Part shown: positions 26,181 to 35,560 of the stretch, piece after piece | Layout of the letters: each line of letters begins with the position of its first letter | Numbering within the stretch: the stretch's first letter is position 1 | Assembly (NCBI RefSeq): GCF_006874625.1 | Contig: NZ_CP030034.1 | Span: 3,844,001 to 3,908,000 of the forward strand | DNA length: 64,000 nucleotides | Origin: Bdellovibrio sp. NC01 | Lineage (GTDB): Bacteria; Bdellovibrionota; Bdellovibrionia; Bdellovibrionales; Bdellovibrionaceae | Direction: 5' to 3' | Program-made: the position numbers and the translations under genes | The notes under the pieces: model-generated | What the model was told of the DNA's origin: nothing | Database searches by the model: none | The model's input: the letters and a program-made list of their open reading frames with translations, nothing else

Positions 26181-26936
26181 CTACGCTTGTGCGGTCAGTG
26201 GTCCTTCGACCATTCCGCGAATGAATTGATGCACGCGTGGATCAGGATGATTTTTTGTTTGTTCCGGAGTGCCCGTGATAAGCAGCTCTTGATTCACAAC
26301 CATGCCGATGCGATCTGCAAGTTGATATGCGCGATTCATGTCGTTCGTGATCGCAACAACTGTCGAATTGTTTTTCTTCTTCAAGTCGATGATCAGCTCG
26401 ATGATTTTTTTCGACGTGATGGGATCAAGTCCCGCAGTGGGATCGTCGTAGAAAATGATTTCTGGATTTAGAGCCAGCGCTCTAGCGATTCCGAGTCGCT
26501 TTTGCATTCCGCCGCTGATCTCGTCGGGAAAAAGATCGCGCGCATGTGGAATGCCCACTGCATCGAGAAAATACTCAGCCTTGTTCAGTATTTCTGTCTC
26601 AGAAAGTTCCGTTGTTTCGCGCAAAGGAAAACAAATATTTTCCAGACAAGTCAGTGAATCGAACAGAGCATTTTTTTGAAACAGAATTCCCATTTTCTTA
26701 AGCAGCGGCAAACGCGCCTTGGGACTGAGTGTCAACCACTCCTGCTGTTCCACAAAAACTTTGCCATTCTGCGGAGTTATGAGTCCCGCCAAGGTTTTCA
26801 GCAAAACCGTTTTTCCCTGTCCACTTGGCCCCACAATGACAAAGGACTCCCCTGCTTTGATTTCCAAATTAATGGAGCTCAAAACAATCTGTGAATCAAA
26901 AGCCACAGTCACATCTTGCAGACGTATAATACTCAT
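26181..26936 (-). CDS. MlaF-like ABC transporter ATPase, copy 2
   Basis: 251 residues with Walker A GPSGQGKTVLLKT, Q loop LFQKNALFDSLT, signature ISGGMQKRLGIARALAL and Walker B IIFYDDPTAGLDPI, where the catalytic Glu of Walker B is replaced by Asp (YDDP). In the switch region VVAITNDMNRAY reads Asn where ABC ATPases normally have His. These two changes suggest reduced ATPase activity and a regulatory or heterodimer role with copy 1. ATG 26936 is favoured over the frame start at 26981. Distance to copy 1 is 84 bases. Confidence 0.9.
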   Translation of the reverse strand: MSIIRLQDVTVAFDSQIVLSSINLEIKAGESFVIVGPSGQGKTVLLKTLAGLITPQNGKVFVEQQEWLTLSPKARLPLLKKMGILFQKNALFDSLTCLENICFPLRETTELSETEILNKAEYFLDAVGIPHARDLFPDEISGGMQKRLGIARALALNPEIIFYDDPTAGLDPITSKKIIELIIDLKKKNNSTVVAITNDMNRAYQLADRIGMVVNQELLITGTPEQTKNHPDPRVHQFIRGMVEGPLTAQA

Positions 26937-27083
26937 GTTGATCCACCCTCGAAGAGTCGCAATTCGTGAGTCCTGCGCCAAGCAGTATCCCTTGTCTCTG
27001 TTTACGATTTGATATTGAATGGGTCATCGACGCAAGTTCAAAATTTTTTCATTCATTCTGATGCCTTAGAGGAGATTCATACC

Positions 27084-28028
27084 ATGGCTCATACAAGAAA
27101 AAAAATCGCCGTTATCGGTGCAGGTTTCGTAGGTTCAACAACTGCTCACTGGGCAGCACAAAAAGAACTAGGTGATGTTGTAGTTCTTGACGTTAACGAA
27201 GGCGCTGCAATCGGTAAGATGCTTGACCTTGCTCAAGCTTCAGCAATCGAAATGTTCGATACTCGCGTAAAAGGTACTAGCAAGTACGAAGATATCGCTG
27301 ACTCTGACGTTGTTATCATCACTGCAGGTATGCCACGTAAACCAGGCATGAGCCGCGATGAACTAGTTGGTATCAATGCAAAAATCGTTAAAGACGTTTG
27401 CGAAGGCGTTAAAAAATACGCTCCAAATTCATACGTTATCGTTGTTTGTAATCCAATGGACGTTATGGCTGTTTACGCGAAACAAATCTTGGGCTTCCCT
27501 CGTGAGCGCGTAATCGGTATGGGCGGTTGCTTGGATTCTGCTCGCTTCCGTACATTCATCGCTGAAGAATTGAATGTTTCTGTTAAAGACGTAAACGGTA
27601 TCGTTCTTGGTAACCACGGTGATGCGATGGTTCCAATGGTACGTCACGCTTCTGTATCAGGCATCCCTTTGACTGAGCTATTGCCTGCAGACAAAATCGC
27701 AGCAATCGTTGCTCGTACAAAACAAGCTGGCGCTGAAATCGGTGGTCACTTGAAAACGGGTTCTGCTTACTACGCTCCAGCACGTGGCGCAGTTGAAATG
27801 GCAGAGGCAATCTTGAAAGACCAAAAACGCGTTCTTCCAGTTGCAGTTGAATTGACTGGCGAGTTCGGTGTTAACGAAGGTTTGATGGTTGGTGTCCTTG
27901 CTACTATCGGTGGCAAAGGTGTAGAGAAAATTCACAAATTCGAAATGAACCCAGCTGAACAAGAAGAGTTCAAAAAATCAGTAGATGCAGTTCGCACTCT
28001 AGTATCAGCTCTTAAAACTGTTCAGTAG
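27084..28028 (+). CDS. mdh: Malate dehydrogenase
   Basis: The 314-residue enzyme is of the LDH-like malate dehydrogenase type. GAGFVGSTTAHWAA binds NAD, MPRKPGMSRDELVGIN carries the Arg that selects malate/oxaloacetate over lactate/pyruvate, and the active-site His lies in VLGNHGDAMVPM. ATG 27084 has a GAGGAG site; the open frame upstream (to 27009) is not coding-like. sucC starts 12 bases after its stop, giving a TCA-cycle operon mdh-sucC-sucD. Confidence 0.96.
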   Translation: MAHTRKKIAVIGAGFVGSTTAHWAAQKELGDVVVLDVNEGAAIGKMLDLAQASAIEMFDTRVKGTSKYEDIADSDVVIITAGMPRKPGMSRDELVGINAKIVKDVCEGVKKYAPNSYVIVVCNPMDVMAVYAKQILGFPRERVIGMGGCLDSARFRTFIAEELNVSVKDVNGIVLGNHGDAMVPMVRHASVSGIPLTELLPADKIAAIVARTKQAGAEIGGHLKTGSAYYAPARGAVEMAEAILKDQKRVLPVAVELTGEFGVNEGLMVGVLATIGGKGVEKIHKFEMNPAEQEEFKKSVDAVRTLVSALKTVQ

Positions 28029-28040
28029 TAAGGAATTAAA

Positions 28041-29204
28041 ATGAATATTCATGAGTATCAGGCCAAAGAAGTCTTGAGAAAGTTCGGAGTAGCAACGCTT
28101 AAAGGTAAGCTTGCTCACTCTCCAGAAGAAGCTGTAGCAGCTGCGAAAGAAATCGGTGGATCAGTTTGGGTTGTTAAAGCTCAGATCCACGCTGGTGGTC
28201 GCGGTAAAGGCGGCGGTGTTAAAGTTGCGAAGTCTTTGGACGAAGTTGCTGACTACACTAAAAAAATGATCGGCATGACTTTGGTAACTCACCAAACAGG
28301 CCCTGAAGGTAAAGTTGTTCAAAAAGTTTTCATCGAACAAGGTTGCAACATCGCGAAAGAATACTACGTTGCTTGCTTGATCGACCGTGCAACTGGAAGA
28401 GCTGCAATGATGGCTTCTTCTGAAGGTGGTATGGATATCGAGGAAGTTGCTGAACACAATCCAAACGCGATCAAAAAAGTAGACATCGATCCAACTGTTG
28501 GTTTGATGCCTTTCCAAGCTCGCGAATTGGCATTCCAAATCGGAATGGACCCAGCTCTTGTTGGTAAAGCGACTAAATTCTTCCAAGGTCTTTACAACGC
28601 CTTCATCGCAACTGATTGCTCTATCGCAGAAATCAATCCACTTGTTGTGACGAAAGAAAATGATGTATTCGCTCTTGATGCGAAAATGAACTTCGACTCA
28701 AACTCTTTGTTCAGACATCCAGATATCGTTGAAATGCGCGACCTTAACGAAGAAGAACCTTCTGAAATTGAAGCTTCTAAATTCGATCTAGCGTTCATCA
28801 AGTTGGACGGAAATATTGGTTGCTTGGTGAATGGTGCGGGTCTTGCGATGGCGACTTTGGACATCATCAAATTGCACGGCGCTGAGCCTGCAAACTTCTT
28901 GGACGTTGGCGGCGGCGCTAATAAAGAGAAAGTAACTGAAGCGTTCAAAATCATCCTTAAAGACAAAAACGTTAAAGGCATCCTGGTAAACATCTTCGGT
29001 GGTATCATGAAATGTGACATCATCGCAGAAGGCGTTATCGCTGCTTCTAAAGAGTTGGGTCTTAAAGTTCCATTGGTTGTACGTCTTGAAGGTACAAACG
29101 TAGAACTTGGTAAAAAAATGTTGAGAGAGTCTGGCTTGAACATTACTCCAGCAGACAATCTTACAGATGCAGCTAAAAAGATCGTTGCTGCGGTTAAAGG
29201 ATAA
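28041..29204 (+). CDS. sucC: Succinyl-CoA synthetase (ADP-forming), beta subunit
   Basis: 387 residues, full length. [18 protein letters not shown] at the N terminus, ATP-grasp region with [18 protein letters not shown], and C-terminal [17 protein letters not shown] are the family hallmarks. The beta subunit binds nucleotide and forms the complex with SucD for substrate-level phosphorylation from succinyl-CoA. The nucleotide specificity cannot be read with certainty. Confidence 0.97.
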   Translation: MNIHEYQAKEVLRKFGVATLKGKLAHSPEEAVAAAKEIGGSVWVVKAQIHAGGRGKGGGVKVAKSLDEVADYTKKMIGMTLVTHQTGPEGKVVQKVFIEQGCNIAKEYYVACLIDRATGRAAMMASSEGGMDIEEVAEHNPNAIKKVDIDPTVGLMPFQARELAFQIGMDPALVGKATKFFQGLYNAFIATDCSIAEINPLVVTKENDVFALDAKMNFDSNSLFRHPDIVEMRDLNEEEPSEIEASKFDLAFIKLDGNIGCLVNGAGLAMATLDIIKLHGAEPANFLDVGGGANKEKVTEAFKIILKDKNVKGILVNIFGGIMKCDIIAEGVIAASKELGLKVPLVVRLEGTNVELGKKMLRESGLNITPADNLTDAAKKIVAAVKG

Positions 29205-29210
29205 TCGACG

Positions 29211-30083
29211 ATGGCAATTCTTATTAACAAAAACACAAAAGTTATCTGCCAAGGTTTCACAGGTGCTCAAGGGACATTCCACTCTGAGCAAGCATTGGCT
29301 TACGGTACAAAAATGGTTGGTGGCGTGACTCCAGGTAAAGGTGGCACAACACACATCGGTCTTCCAGTGTTCAACACTGTGAAAGAAGCTAAAGCAGCGA
29401 CTGGCTGTAACGCTTCTGTGATCTTCGTTCCACCTCCATTCGCAGCTGACTCTATCATGGAAGCTGTTGATGCTGATTTGGATCTAGTGATCTGTATCAC
29501 TGAAGGTATCCCTGTATTGGACATGGTTAAAGTTAAGAAGTACATGCAAGGCAAACGTACTCGCTTGATCGGTCCTAACTGCCCTGGCGTTATCACTCCA
29601 GGCGAATGCAAAATCGGTATCATGCCTGGTTCGATTCATAAACCAGGTCGCATCGGTGTTCTTTCTCGCTCTGGTACTTTGACTTATGAAGCTGTTGGAC
29701 AGTTGACGGCTTTGGGTCTTGGTCAATCAACAGCAGTTGGTATCGGTGGTGACCCAGTGAACGGTACAAACTTCATCGACGTTTTGAAATTGTTCAATGA
29801 AGATCCAGACACTGACGGCGTTATCATGATCGGTGAAATCGGTGGTTCTGCAGAAGAAGAAGCTGCTGAATACATCAAAAATCACTTCAAAAAACCTGTG
29901 ACTGCGTTCATCGCTGGTGCTGCGGCTCCTGCTGGTAAACGTATGGGTCACGCTGGTGCGATCATCAGCGGTGGTAAAGGTACTGCGGAAGCGAAATTCG
30001 CAGCACTAGAAGCAGCTGGTTGCAAAATCTCTCGCTCTCCTGCGGATATGGGCGTGACTATGCAATCAATGCTTAAAAAATAG
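29211..30083 (+). CDS. sucD: Succinyl-CoA synthetase, alpha subunit
   Basis: 290 residues with the CoA-binding domain ([20 protein letters not shown]) and the phosphohistidine site in [38 protein letters not shown] and [14 protein letters not shown] are also conserved. The start lies six bases after sucC. Two terminators follow, so this ends the mdh-sucCD operon. Confidence 0.97.
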   Translation: MAILINKNTKVICQGFTGAQGTFHSEQALAYGTKMVGGVTPGKGGTTHIGLPVFNTVKEAKAATGCNASVIFVPPPFAADSIMEAVDADLDLVICITEGIPVLDMVKVKKYMQGKRTRLIGPNCPGVITPGECKIGIMPGSIHKPGRIGVLSRSGTLTYEAVGQLTALGLGQSTAVGIGGDPVNGTNFIDVLKLFNEDPDTDGVIMIGEIGGSAEEEAAEYIKNHFKKPVTAFIAGAAAPAGKRMGHAGAIISGGKGTAEAKFAALEAAGCKISRSPADMGVTMQSMLKK

Positions 30084-30092
30084 CTGGTCTAC

Positions 30093-30118
30093 ACTCCTGC
30101 GTCGCAGGAGTAGTTTTT
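30093..30118 (+). terminator. First terminator after sucD
   Basis: ACTCCTGC, loop GTC and GCAGGAGT form a perfect 8-bp stem followed by AG and five T. Confidence 0.8.
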
Positions 30119-30139
30119 AAATTTATTTAGAAATTAGAG

Positions 30140-30171
30140 AGCGGATTTACGAAAGTAGATCCGCTTTTTTT
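30140..30171 (+). terminator. Second terminator after sucD
   Basis: AGCGGAT plus TTAC, GAAA tetraloop, GTAG plus ATCCGCT: an 11-bp stem with one T-G wobble, then seven T. It also shields the reverse-strand gene ending at 30181. Confidence 0.9.
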
Positions 30172-30180
30172 ATGTCCAAA

Positions 30181-31092
30181 TTAAAGATTATAATCGGGAT
30201 CGTTGCGGTAGCTTGCAAACGGATCGTACTCGCCAGCTTTCAGGCGCTTTTTCTTATTGTACTTTTCTAGGCGCTCACCAATTAAGTAGGGATTGATGAT
30301 CGTTTCTTTTGAAACAACTGTGTCGACGATGTCGTTGGTGATGGGTCCCTCAATTGTCGCACGCTTGAAGACGAAGATCGCCTTGCCGAATTCTTTTTGC
30401 TTCTTAAAATTAATTGCGGTGTCGCCGTGAAGGAATTCAAAATGCGCCTGCAAGATGGCATTCTTGCCTGAAGGATTCCATTTTTCTTTTCTAAATGGTT
30501 CCTTCAAACCTTTACGTAATGCGCGCATCGAATGCACCTTTAAAACTGAATCATCAGAAGAGATCTTCAGTCTGTGATCCACGAAACGCCCTTGAGCATC
30601 CACTTCAAATTCAACAAACACATTTCCGAAATGATTATACTGAGCAAGAATGGAATCAAAGACTAATTGGCTGTCGATTCGTTCGAAAACTTGGCGGTAG
30701 AATTCCCATTGATCGGTATCAGCAAGCATACTACCAGCGTCGAAAATATAATTTTGGCGATCGGTGAAGTCTGTTGTCGGAGCTGCTGCATCCCCCGATC
30801 CCGAACCGGTGTCAGCTTGATTAAAGCTATACTGCTGACCGAAAAGATCCGTTCCTTTTAAAGAAACTTTTTTGCCTTTGCCTGAGTTATTATTAGCAAC
30901 AGCAGTTTGCGCTGAAGACTTGCCCGTGCCGTGATTTTTATTTTGTTTGAATGACGCCGCCACGGGAGCCGATTGAATTTCGAACTCGACAACTTGTTGA
31001 GGCGTTGAATTTTTAAATTCAAAAAGAAAGACCGCGCCCAGTGCGAGTCCGTGAATAGCGATCGAAAGGCCCAACCATTGAGGTGTCTTCAT
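30181..31092 (-). CDS. TonB-like periplasmic-spanning protein
   Basis: A 303-residue protein with one N-terminal membrane anchor (residues 8-25), a Gly/Ser/Asn-rich flexible stretch (about 50-105), and a C-terminal domain like the TonB/TolA fold (VFVEFEVDAQGRFVDHRL ... MRALRKGL). TonB proteins pass proton-motive energy from ExbBD to outer-membrane transporters. No exbB, exbD or receptor gene is adjacent, and the usual Pro-rich spacer is missing, so assignment is by shape. It has no Shine-Dalgarno; a possible promoter sits directly before the start. Confidence 0.55.
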   Translation of the reverse strand: MKTPQWLGLSIAIHGLALGAVFLFEFKNSTPQQVVEFEIQSAPVAASFKQNKNHGTGKSSAQTAVANNNSGKGKKVSLKGTDLFGQQYSFNQADTGSGSGDAAAPTTDFTDRQNYIFDAGSMLADTDQWEFYRQVFERIDSQLVFDSILAQYNHFGNVFVEFEVDAQGRFVDHRLKISSDDSVLKVHSMRALRKGLKEPFRKEKWNPSGKNAILQAHFEFLHGDTAINFKKQKEFGKAIFVFKRATIEGPITNDIVDTVVSKETIINPYLIGERLEKYNKKKRLKAGEYDPFASYRNDPDYNL

Positions 31093-31098
31093 AAAAGA

Positions 31099-31127
31099 AG
31101 GCTATGGCCCGGGGATAGATGATTCAA
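31099..31127 (-). promoter_or_regulatory. Possible promoter of the TonB-like gene, leaderless geometry
   Basis: On the reverse strand TTGAAT, a 17-base spacer and TAGCCT end six bases before the ATG. The -10 is weak (three of six). Confidence 0.3.
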
Positions 31128-31162
31128 CCCTTATCGCAAAGAGTTGAACCTTAATTGCATTA

Positions 31163-31609
31163 TTACTGACCTACGCAAACAAGACCCGGCGTACGACCTT
31201 CGCTTCTAAAGTCATAGTATGCACGAGCATCAAGATCGTTTACGAATAATTGACCTGTGAATTTGCCGGTTGCCTGTCCATTCACAATCTCTGGGTAGAG
31301 TTGAAGATAAAGCGCCCCACCATCAAAACCTTGAGCATCGCCACGCATATCAACATCGTCATAAGACTTAATTGGCGACATACGCACATCTGAACGTTTA
31401 TAGCTTTGGCGTGAATTCACTACTTTCACTTCCAAGCTTGCGCCGAAATAGCCAAAACCTGTCCACGGTTGTGCCGGGTTCACAGATTTATCGAAAAGAA
31501 TTCTAACTGTTTCGCGACCTTCAATTGTTTTGCAATTTACTTGAGTGACTGACACGGCCATTACTGGAACAGCAAATGCCGACAACGCGAGGCTAAGAAT
31601 GAATTTCAT
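31163..31609 (-). CDS. Small exported protein, unknown function
   Basis: 148 residues with a signal peptide (MKFILSLALSAFAVPVMA, cleavage before VSVTQ). The mature part has two cysteines (VNCKTIEG near the start, LVCVGQ at the C-terminal end), which could close a disulfide, and looks beta-rich. ATG 31609 has a TAGGAGA site; the longer frame to 31645 lacks one. No domain recognised. Confidence 0.75.
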   Translation of the reverse strand: MKFILSLALSAFAVPVMAVSVTQVNCKTIEGRETVRILFDKSVNPAQPWTGFGYFGASLEVKVVNSRQSYKRSDVRMSPIKSYDDVDMRGDAQGFDGGALYLQLYPEIVNGQATGKFTGQLFVNDLDARAYYDFRSEGRTPGLVCVGQ

Positions 31610-31719
31610 AAAATCTCCTATACTTGCCGTAGTTATTCCCGGCAACGCCTTTAATCAAGCCTGTTACACGGGATTACGTAAAACAATAACTCAATGAGAA
31701 TCCTGTGTTCCACGAGCCT

Positions 31720-31748
31720 TTGACAAGTATTAATCCCCGGAATAAGTT
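31720..31748 (+). promoter_or_regulatory. Promoter with leaderless geometry
   Basis: TTGACA (31720-31725), a 17-base spacer and TAAGTT (31743-31748) end eight bases before the ATG at 31757. No Shine-Dalgarno exists in between. Confidence 0.55.
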
Positions 31749-31756
31749 AGCGGCCA

Positions 31757-32278
31757 ATGAATAACCCATCTTTCACGGCAAAATATCTGACGGACGTTTC
31801 TTTAACAGAAGAAGCGCAACGCTATTTAAAAGTGATTGATCAAAACTTCGATGACGATTTTTCTACACAAGGTCGCGGTTATTTCTCTGCTGAAGATCGC
31901 GAGTTGATTCAACAACGGGCATGCGCGCAAGCAAAAGAATTGTTTGCAAAAGCAACCGCTCCCATTGATGGCGAGAAACTTCGTCAAGTATGGGCCGAGA
32001 TCGTCACAGATTTTCATCGCAATAGTTTCTGGGGATTTCAACCACTGAAACACAAGCCAGTGCAACCTTTGACGGAAGAACAAAAAACTTACCGCGAACT
32101 GTGGCCCTATATTTGGGTTTTAATTCAGTCAGGTATCATTTTAAAAACTGTCGTCTATTTCTTTGGAATCCGTGCCTCTAATGATCCTTCTCCGGAAAAT
32201 ACTGTTTATCTTATTCTGGCACTGTTAACTTCGCTAGGCACCTTGGTGTTCTTCGCCTGGAGAAAGCATCGTAAGTGA
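31757..32278 (+). CDS. Small membrane protein, unknown function
   Basis: 173 residues. The first 110 are soluble and charged; the last 55 contain two membrane helices (LWPYIWVLIQSGIILKTVVY and TVYLILALLTSLGTLVFFAW). It overlaps the antiporter gene by four bases, which suggests the two proteins work together. The start has no Shine-Dalgarno but lies just after a promoter. No domain recognised. Confidence 0.65.
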   Translation: MNNPSFTAKYLTDVSLTEEAQRYLKVIDQNFDDDFSTQGRGYFSAEDRELIQQRACAQAKELFAKATAPIDGEKLRQVWAEIVTDFHRNSFWGFQPLKHKPVQPLTEEQKTYRELWPYIWVLIQSGIILKTVVYFFGIRASNDPSPENTVYLILALLTSLGTLVFFAWRKHRK

Positions 32279-33180
32279 AACTGTTTTTATTTTTGCTTAT
32301 TGGATTGCTTCTAGGACCGAGCGCACTGGGATGGCGCTTTCCCACAGAAGTTTCGAGCCTGGTTGCTGTTTGTTCCAATTTATTTTTATTTGTCGCCGGG
32401 CTTGAATTAAGTCTTAAAAAAACCCGCGAGCCGTTTTCAAAAGCAGTTAAACTCAGCTTCGGCGCATTTCTGCCGCCTTTTATTGTCGGTTTGTTAATGG
32501 CCTTCTTCCTTATCACTGACGGGAATGGGCAACCACTGGCAATGAATACCGCAATATTTATTGCTATCGCCTTATCAGTGTCAGCTCTGCCCGTCGCTAT
32601 TCAAATTTTAAAAGATCTGGGCTTATATGAAAGCGAGATGGGCAGGCTTATCGTTAGCGCCGCTACACTGTGTGACATCATTGCGTGGGTTGCTTTTGCT
32701 TTTTTATTACCGAGCGAAGGTATCGGTCCTTGGCTGCAAAGTCATATCTCGGTCATATTTTTCTTTTTAGGACTCATCGTTTCTGACACACGTTTTGGCC
32801 AACCCAGATTGCGCGGTTATTTAGTTCAAGCGTCTAAATGGGTTTTCGGACCGGTCTTTTTTATTAGCATCGGATGGAAGCTTAATCTGTGGCAAAACCT
32901 GCATCTGACACAAATCCTTATTGTGATGATTGTGGCGTGCACGACAAAATTTGTAGGATCATATTTCGCCGCAAAGAAGATCGGCTATTCTCATAAACGT
33001 AGCACACTCATTGGGCTTGCCTTAAATTCCCGTGGCGCCGTTGAAATCATTATTGCTTCACTCGCATTAAAACAGAATCTTATCGATCAAACTCTATTTG
33101 CAACGTTGGTCATCATGGCCGTTGTGACGTCTCTGCTGCCTGAGCCGTTGACTCATATCTGGAAACTTAAAGAAGAATAG
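32275..33180 (+). CDS. Short CPA2-family cation/proton antiporter
   Basis: 301 residues, nearly all membrane helices, matching the Na+/H+ exchanger domain of the CPA2 (Kef/GerN) family: LLLGPSALGW at the start, ALPVAIQILKDLGLYESEMGRLI, and LNSRGAVEIIIASLAL near the end. Usual members have 380 or more residues. Here the first helix before GPSALG is very short, and the middle and the TrkA-N domain are missing. The GTG start 32275 overlaps the upstream gene (GTGA), so a small partner may supply the lost part. Ion specificity cannot be assigned. Confidence 0.8.
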   Translation: MKLFLFLLIGLLLGPSALGWRFPTEVSSLVAVCSNLFLFVAGLELSLKKTREPFSKAVKLSFGAFLPPFIVGLLMAFFLITDGNGQPLAMNTAIFIAIALSVSALPVAIQILKDLGLYESEMGRLIVSAATLCDIIAWVAFAFLLPSEGIGPWLQSHISVIFFFLGLIVSDTRFGQPRLRGYLVQASKWVFGPVFFISIGWKLNLWQNLHLTQILIVMIVACTTKFVGSYFAAKKIGYSHKRSTLIGLALNSRGAVEIIIASLALKQNLIDQTLFATLVIMAVVTSLLPEPLTHIWKLKEE

Positions 33181-33185
33181 CCTCT

Positions 33186-33272
33186 TAGTCGTCTATAAGT
33201 AATTTATATTCTTTATTACGACTTTATAGATATTACCTATAACGACTATCGAAATCGAATATTGGATATACT
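33186..33272 (+). promoter_or_regulatory. Ankyrin-catalase promoter with OxyR-like palindrome
   Basis: ATAGATATTACCTAT (33226-33240) fits the OxyR half-site pattern ATAG-N-T-NNN-A-N-CTAT exactly. A larger imperfect inverted repeat surrounds it: TAGTCGTCTATAAGTAAT (33186-33203) against ATTACCTATAACGACTA (33232 on). A -10 TATACT lies at 33267-33272 with a poor -35, as expected for an activator-dependent promoter. The palindrome is centred near -46 of the likely start. Regulator identity is inference. Confidence 0.5.
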
Positions 33273-33313
33273 CACATAAATGACCGATCTTCTATGCATA
33301 AGGAGATACGGTT

Positions 33314-33802
33314 ATGCGTTCTTACACAGAGTATCTTAAAAGCAAAACTGAAGAACCCCTTCTACTTCAAGCGGCCCGCACAGGTGATTTGGGCACGATT
33401 GCCCGCGAAATCCTGGCAGGTGCCGATGTCGATCAGAAAAATCATCGAGGTTATTCGCCGTTGATGCTTGCTGCTTACAATGACCAATATGATGCTGCAT
33501 TACTTCTTATTGAAGCCGGTGCTGACGTTAATTCAGCAGACAAAGGCGGTAATACTGTCGTCATGGGTGCGGCCTTCAAGGGTCACACGGAAATCATGCA
33601 ACTTCTTTTAAGACAGGGCGCCCGCATTGATTCCAAAAATTTCGCGAATCAAACGGCACTGGATTTCGCAAGAACCTTTGGGCGCAGGGAAATCATTCCG
33701 TTGTTGGAACGACACGGGAAAACTCCGAACGTTTTCCAACGCCTTGGTCATCTTATCTCGTTTTTCGTAAATCAAATTAGCTATCGCCTTAAACACTCTT
33801 AG
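33314..33802 (+). CDS. Ankyrin-repeat protein linked to catalase
   Basis: 162 residues with about three ankyrin repeats ([60 protein letters not shown]) and a basic C-terminal helix. No signal peptide is visible. A small ankyrin gene beside a catalase gene is known from Pseudomonas (ankB-katB) and Campylobacter, where it supports catalase function, possibly heme trafficking. Here the catalase begins 11 bases downstream. ATG 33314 has an AAGGAG site. Confidence 0.85.
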   Translation: MRSYTEYLKSKTEEPLLLQAARTGDLGTIAREILAGADVDQKNHRGYSPLMLAAYNDQYDAALLLIEAGADVNSADKGGNTVVMGAAFKGHTEIMQLLLRQGARIDSKNFANQTALDFARTFGRREIIPLLERHGKTPNVFQRLGHLISFFVNQISYRLKHS

Positions 33803-33813
33803 GAGATTCAATC

Positions 33814-35253
33814 ATGTCGAACACTAAAACTATGACAACTGCTGCTGGTGCGCCGGTTCCTGAAAATCAACATTCCTTATCTGCGGGGCTGCGTGGTCCA
33901 TTGCTTCTGCAGGATGTGCACTTAATAGAAAAACTTGCGCATTTTGCTCGTGAAAGAATCCCTGAACGTGTTGTGCACGCCAAAGGCTCTGGCGCGTATG
34001 GCACACTGACTATTACAAATGACATTTCAAAATATTCGAAAGCAGATGTATTCAAAAAAGGAACACAGACAGAGTTATTCTTACGCTTTTCAACAGTCGC
34101 AGGCGAAAAAGGTTCTGCTGATACGGAACGCGATCCACGTGGTTTCGCAATTAAGTTTTATACGAAACAAGGAAATTGGGATTTGGTTGGTAACAACACG
34201 CCCGTGTTCTTTGAACGTGATCCTTTAAAATTCTCCGACTTCATTCACTCTCAAAAAAGAGACCCAAGAACAGGATATAAAAATGCAACGCGCATGTGGG
34301 ACTACTGGCAGTTCGCTCCAGAAGCTTTACACCAAATTACGATTTTATTCAGCGATCGCGGCACCCCTGATGGTTATCGCTTTATGAATGGCTATGGCAG
34401 CCATACTTATAGTCTGATTAATTCTAAAAACGAACGCTTCTGGGTAAAATTTCATTTCAAAACTTTGCAGGGAATTAAAAACCTAAGTGCACAAAAAGCC
34501 CAAGAACTTGCTGGCAGCGATCCAGATTATGCGGGTCGTGATCTGTTCGAGGCGATCGAACGCAAAGACTTCCCTCGCTGGGCCGTGAAAGTGCAAATCA
34601 TGCCAGAAACTGATGCGAACACTTACAAAGTTAATCCATTCGACCTTACTAAAATTTGGTCACACAAAGATTATCCGCTGATCGATGTGGGTGTGATGGA
34701 ATTAAATCGTAATCCCGAAAACTATTTTGCAGAAGTAGAACAAGCAGCTTTTTCACCAGGCAACGTTGTTCCGGGAATTGGTTTTTCTCCTGATAAAATG
34801 TTGCAGGCGCGTATTTTTAGTTATCCCGATGCCCAACGCTATCGCCTGGGAGTGAATTATCAATTTCTTCCAGTGAACCGCGCATTTTCAGAAGTGAATA
34901 CTTATCACCGCGACGGCGCGATGAGATTCGACACAAACTATGGACGTCAGGATAATTACGAGCCAAATGGTTTTGGCGGTCCAACACAGAAGGCAGAGTT
35001 CGCAGAGCCGCCTTTAAAAATCGACGGCGATGCAGATCGTTTTAATTCTCATTTAGGTAACGATGATTTCTCTCAAGCTGGTGATTTATATCGCCTTCTT
35101 AATACAGAGGAACGTGATCGTTTAACGACCAATCTAGCAAACGCCATGAAAGGTGTTCCCGCCGCAATCGTGCGTGCCAATCTTCAACATTTCCACAAAT
35201 GTGATCCGGAGTATGGCGAGTCTATCGCGCGTAAAGTTGGAGTTTCACTGTAA
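33814..35253 (+). CDS. katA: Monofunctional heme catalase (clade 3-type small subunit)
   Basis: The 479-residue enzyme dismutates hydrogen peroxide. The distal His lies in [18 protein letters not shown], the distal Asn in [15 protein letters not shown], and the heme-ligand Tyr in [14 protein letters not shown]. The small-subunit length and lack of a C-terminal flavodoxin-like domain fit the small-subunit catalases. No signal peptide, so it is probably cytoplasmic. ATG has an AGGAG site. It is the second gene of the putative OxyR-controlled pair and ends at its own terminator. Confidence 0.95.
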   Translation: MSNTKTMTTAAGAPVPENQHSLSAGLRGPLLLQDVHLIEKLAHFARERIPERVVHAKGSGAYGTLTITNDISKYSKADVFKKGTQTELFLRFSTVAGEKGSADTERDPRGFAIKFYTKQGNWDLVGNNTPVFFERDPLKFSDFIHSQKRDPRTGYKNATRMWDYWQFAPEALHQITILFSDRGTPDGYRFMNGYGSHTYSLINSKNERFWVKFHFKTLQGIKNLSAQKAQELAGSDPDYAGRDLFEAIERKDFPRWAVKVQIMPETDANTYKVNPFDLTKIWSHKDYPLIDVGVMELNRNPENYFAEVEQAAFSPGNVVPGIGFSPDKMLQARIFSYPDAQRYRLGVNYQFLPVNRAFSEVNTYHRDGAMRFDTNYGRQDNYEPNGFGGPTQKAEFAEPPLKIDGDADRFNSHLGNDDFSQAGDLYRLLNTEERDRLTTNLANAMKGVPAAIVRANLQHFHKCDPEYGESIARKVGVSL

Positions 35254-35259
35254 TTAACC

Positions 35260-35284
35260 AAGGGGAGGATGCTCCTCCCCTTTT
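35260..35284 (+). terminator. Catalase terminator
   Basis: GGGGAGGA, loop TGC and TCCTCCCC form a perfect 8-bp stem followed by four T. Confidence 0.75.
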
Positions 35285-35299
35285 CGAGTTGAGGGTCCT

Positions 35300-35509
35300 A
35301 TGAAAGCTGTTGTATACCAATCTGAAGGAGTGAGTTTTCCCGGCATGAAAATGTTGAAAGAAGTGAAAGCGACATTCAAAGAAAGCGGCTTTAAAGGCTT
35401 GCGCAAAAAGTACGGCTGGAAGATCTTCGCCGCTGTTGTGACCTATTACATCGTTCGTGATGTGACTCTTTATGTAGTCATCCCCTACTTGGTTATCGAT
35501 CATCTTTAG
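35300..35509 (+). CDS. Small membrane protein of 69 residues
   Basis: A basic, amphipathic N-terminal half (KMLKEVKATFKESGFKGLRK) is followed by one membrane helix (FAAVVTYYIVRDVTLYVVIP). The start has GAGGGT nearby; an internal ATG lies 15 codons on. It precedes the epimerase gene. No family recognised. Confidence 0.55.
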   Translation: MKAVVYQSEGVSFPGMKMLKEVKATFKESGFKGLRKKYGWKIFAAVVTYYIVRDVTLYVVIPYLVIDHL

Positions 35510-35556
35510 GACTGCTTGTTAGTCCTTGACCAATTCAAGCCAGAATTGAATTCTGG
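35507..35556 (+). repeat. Two short inverted repeats before the epimerase gene
   Basis: AGGACT pairs with AGTCCT (around 35507-35526), and CCAGAATT-G-AATTCTGG (35540-35556) is a perfect odd palindrome. The second ends four bases before ATG 35561. Confidence 0.5.
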
Positions 35557-35560
35557 GTTC

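Noticed and set aside
28592-29354. Long reverse frames over sucC and sucD
   Set aside because: Antisense shadows of sucCD; no ribosome site or domain.
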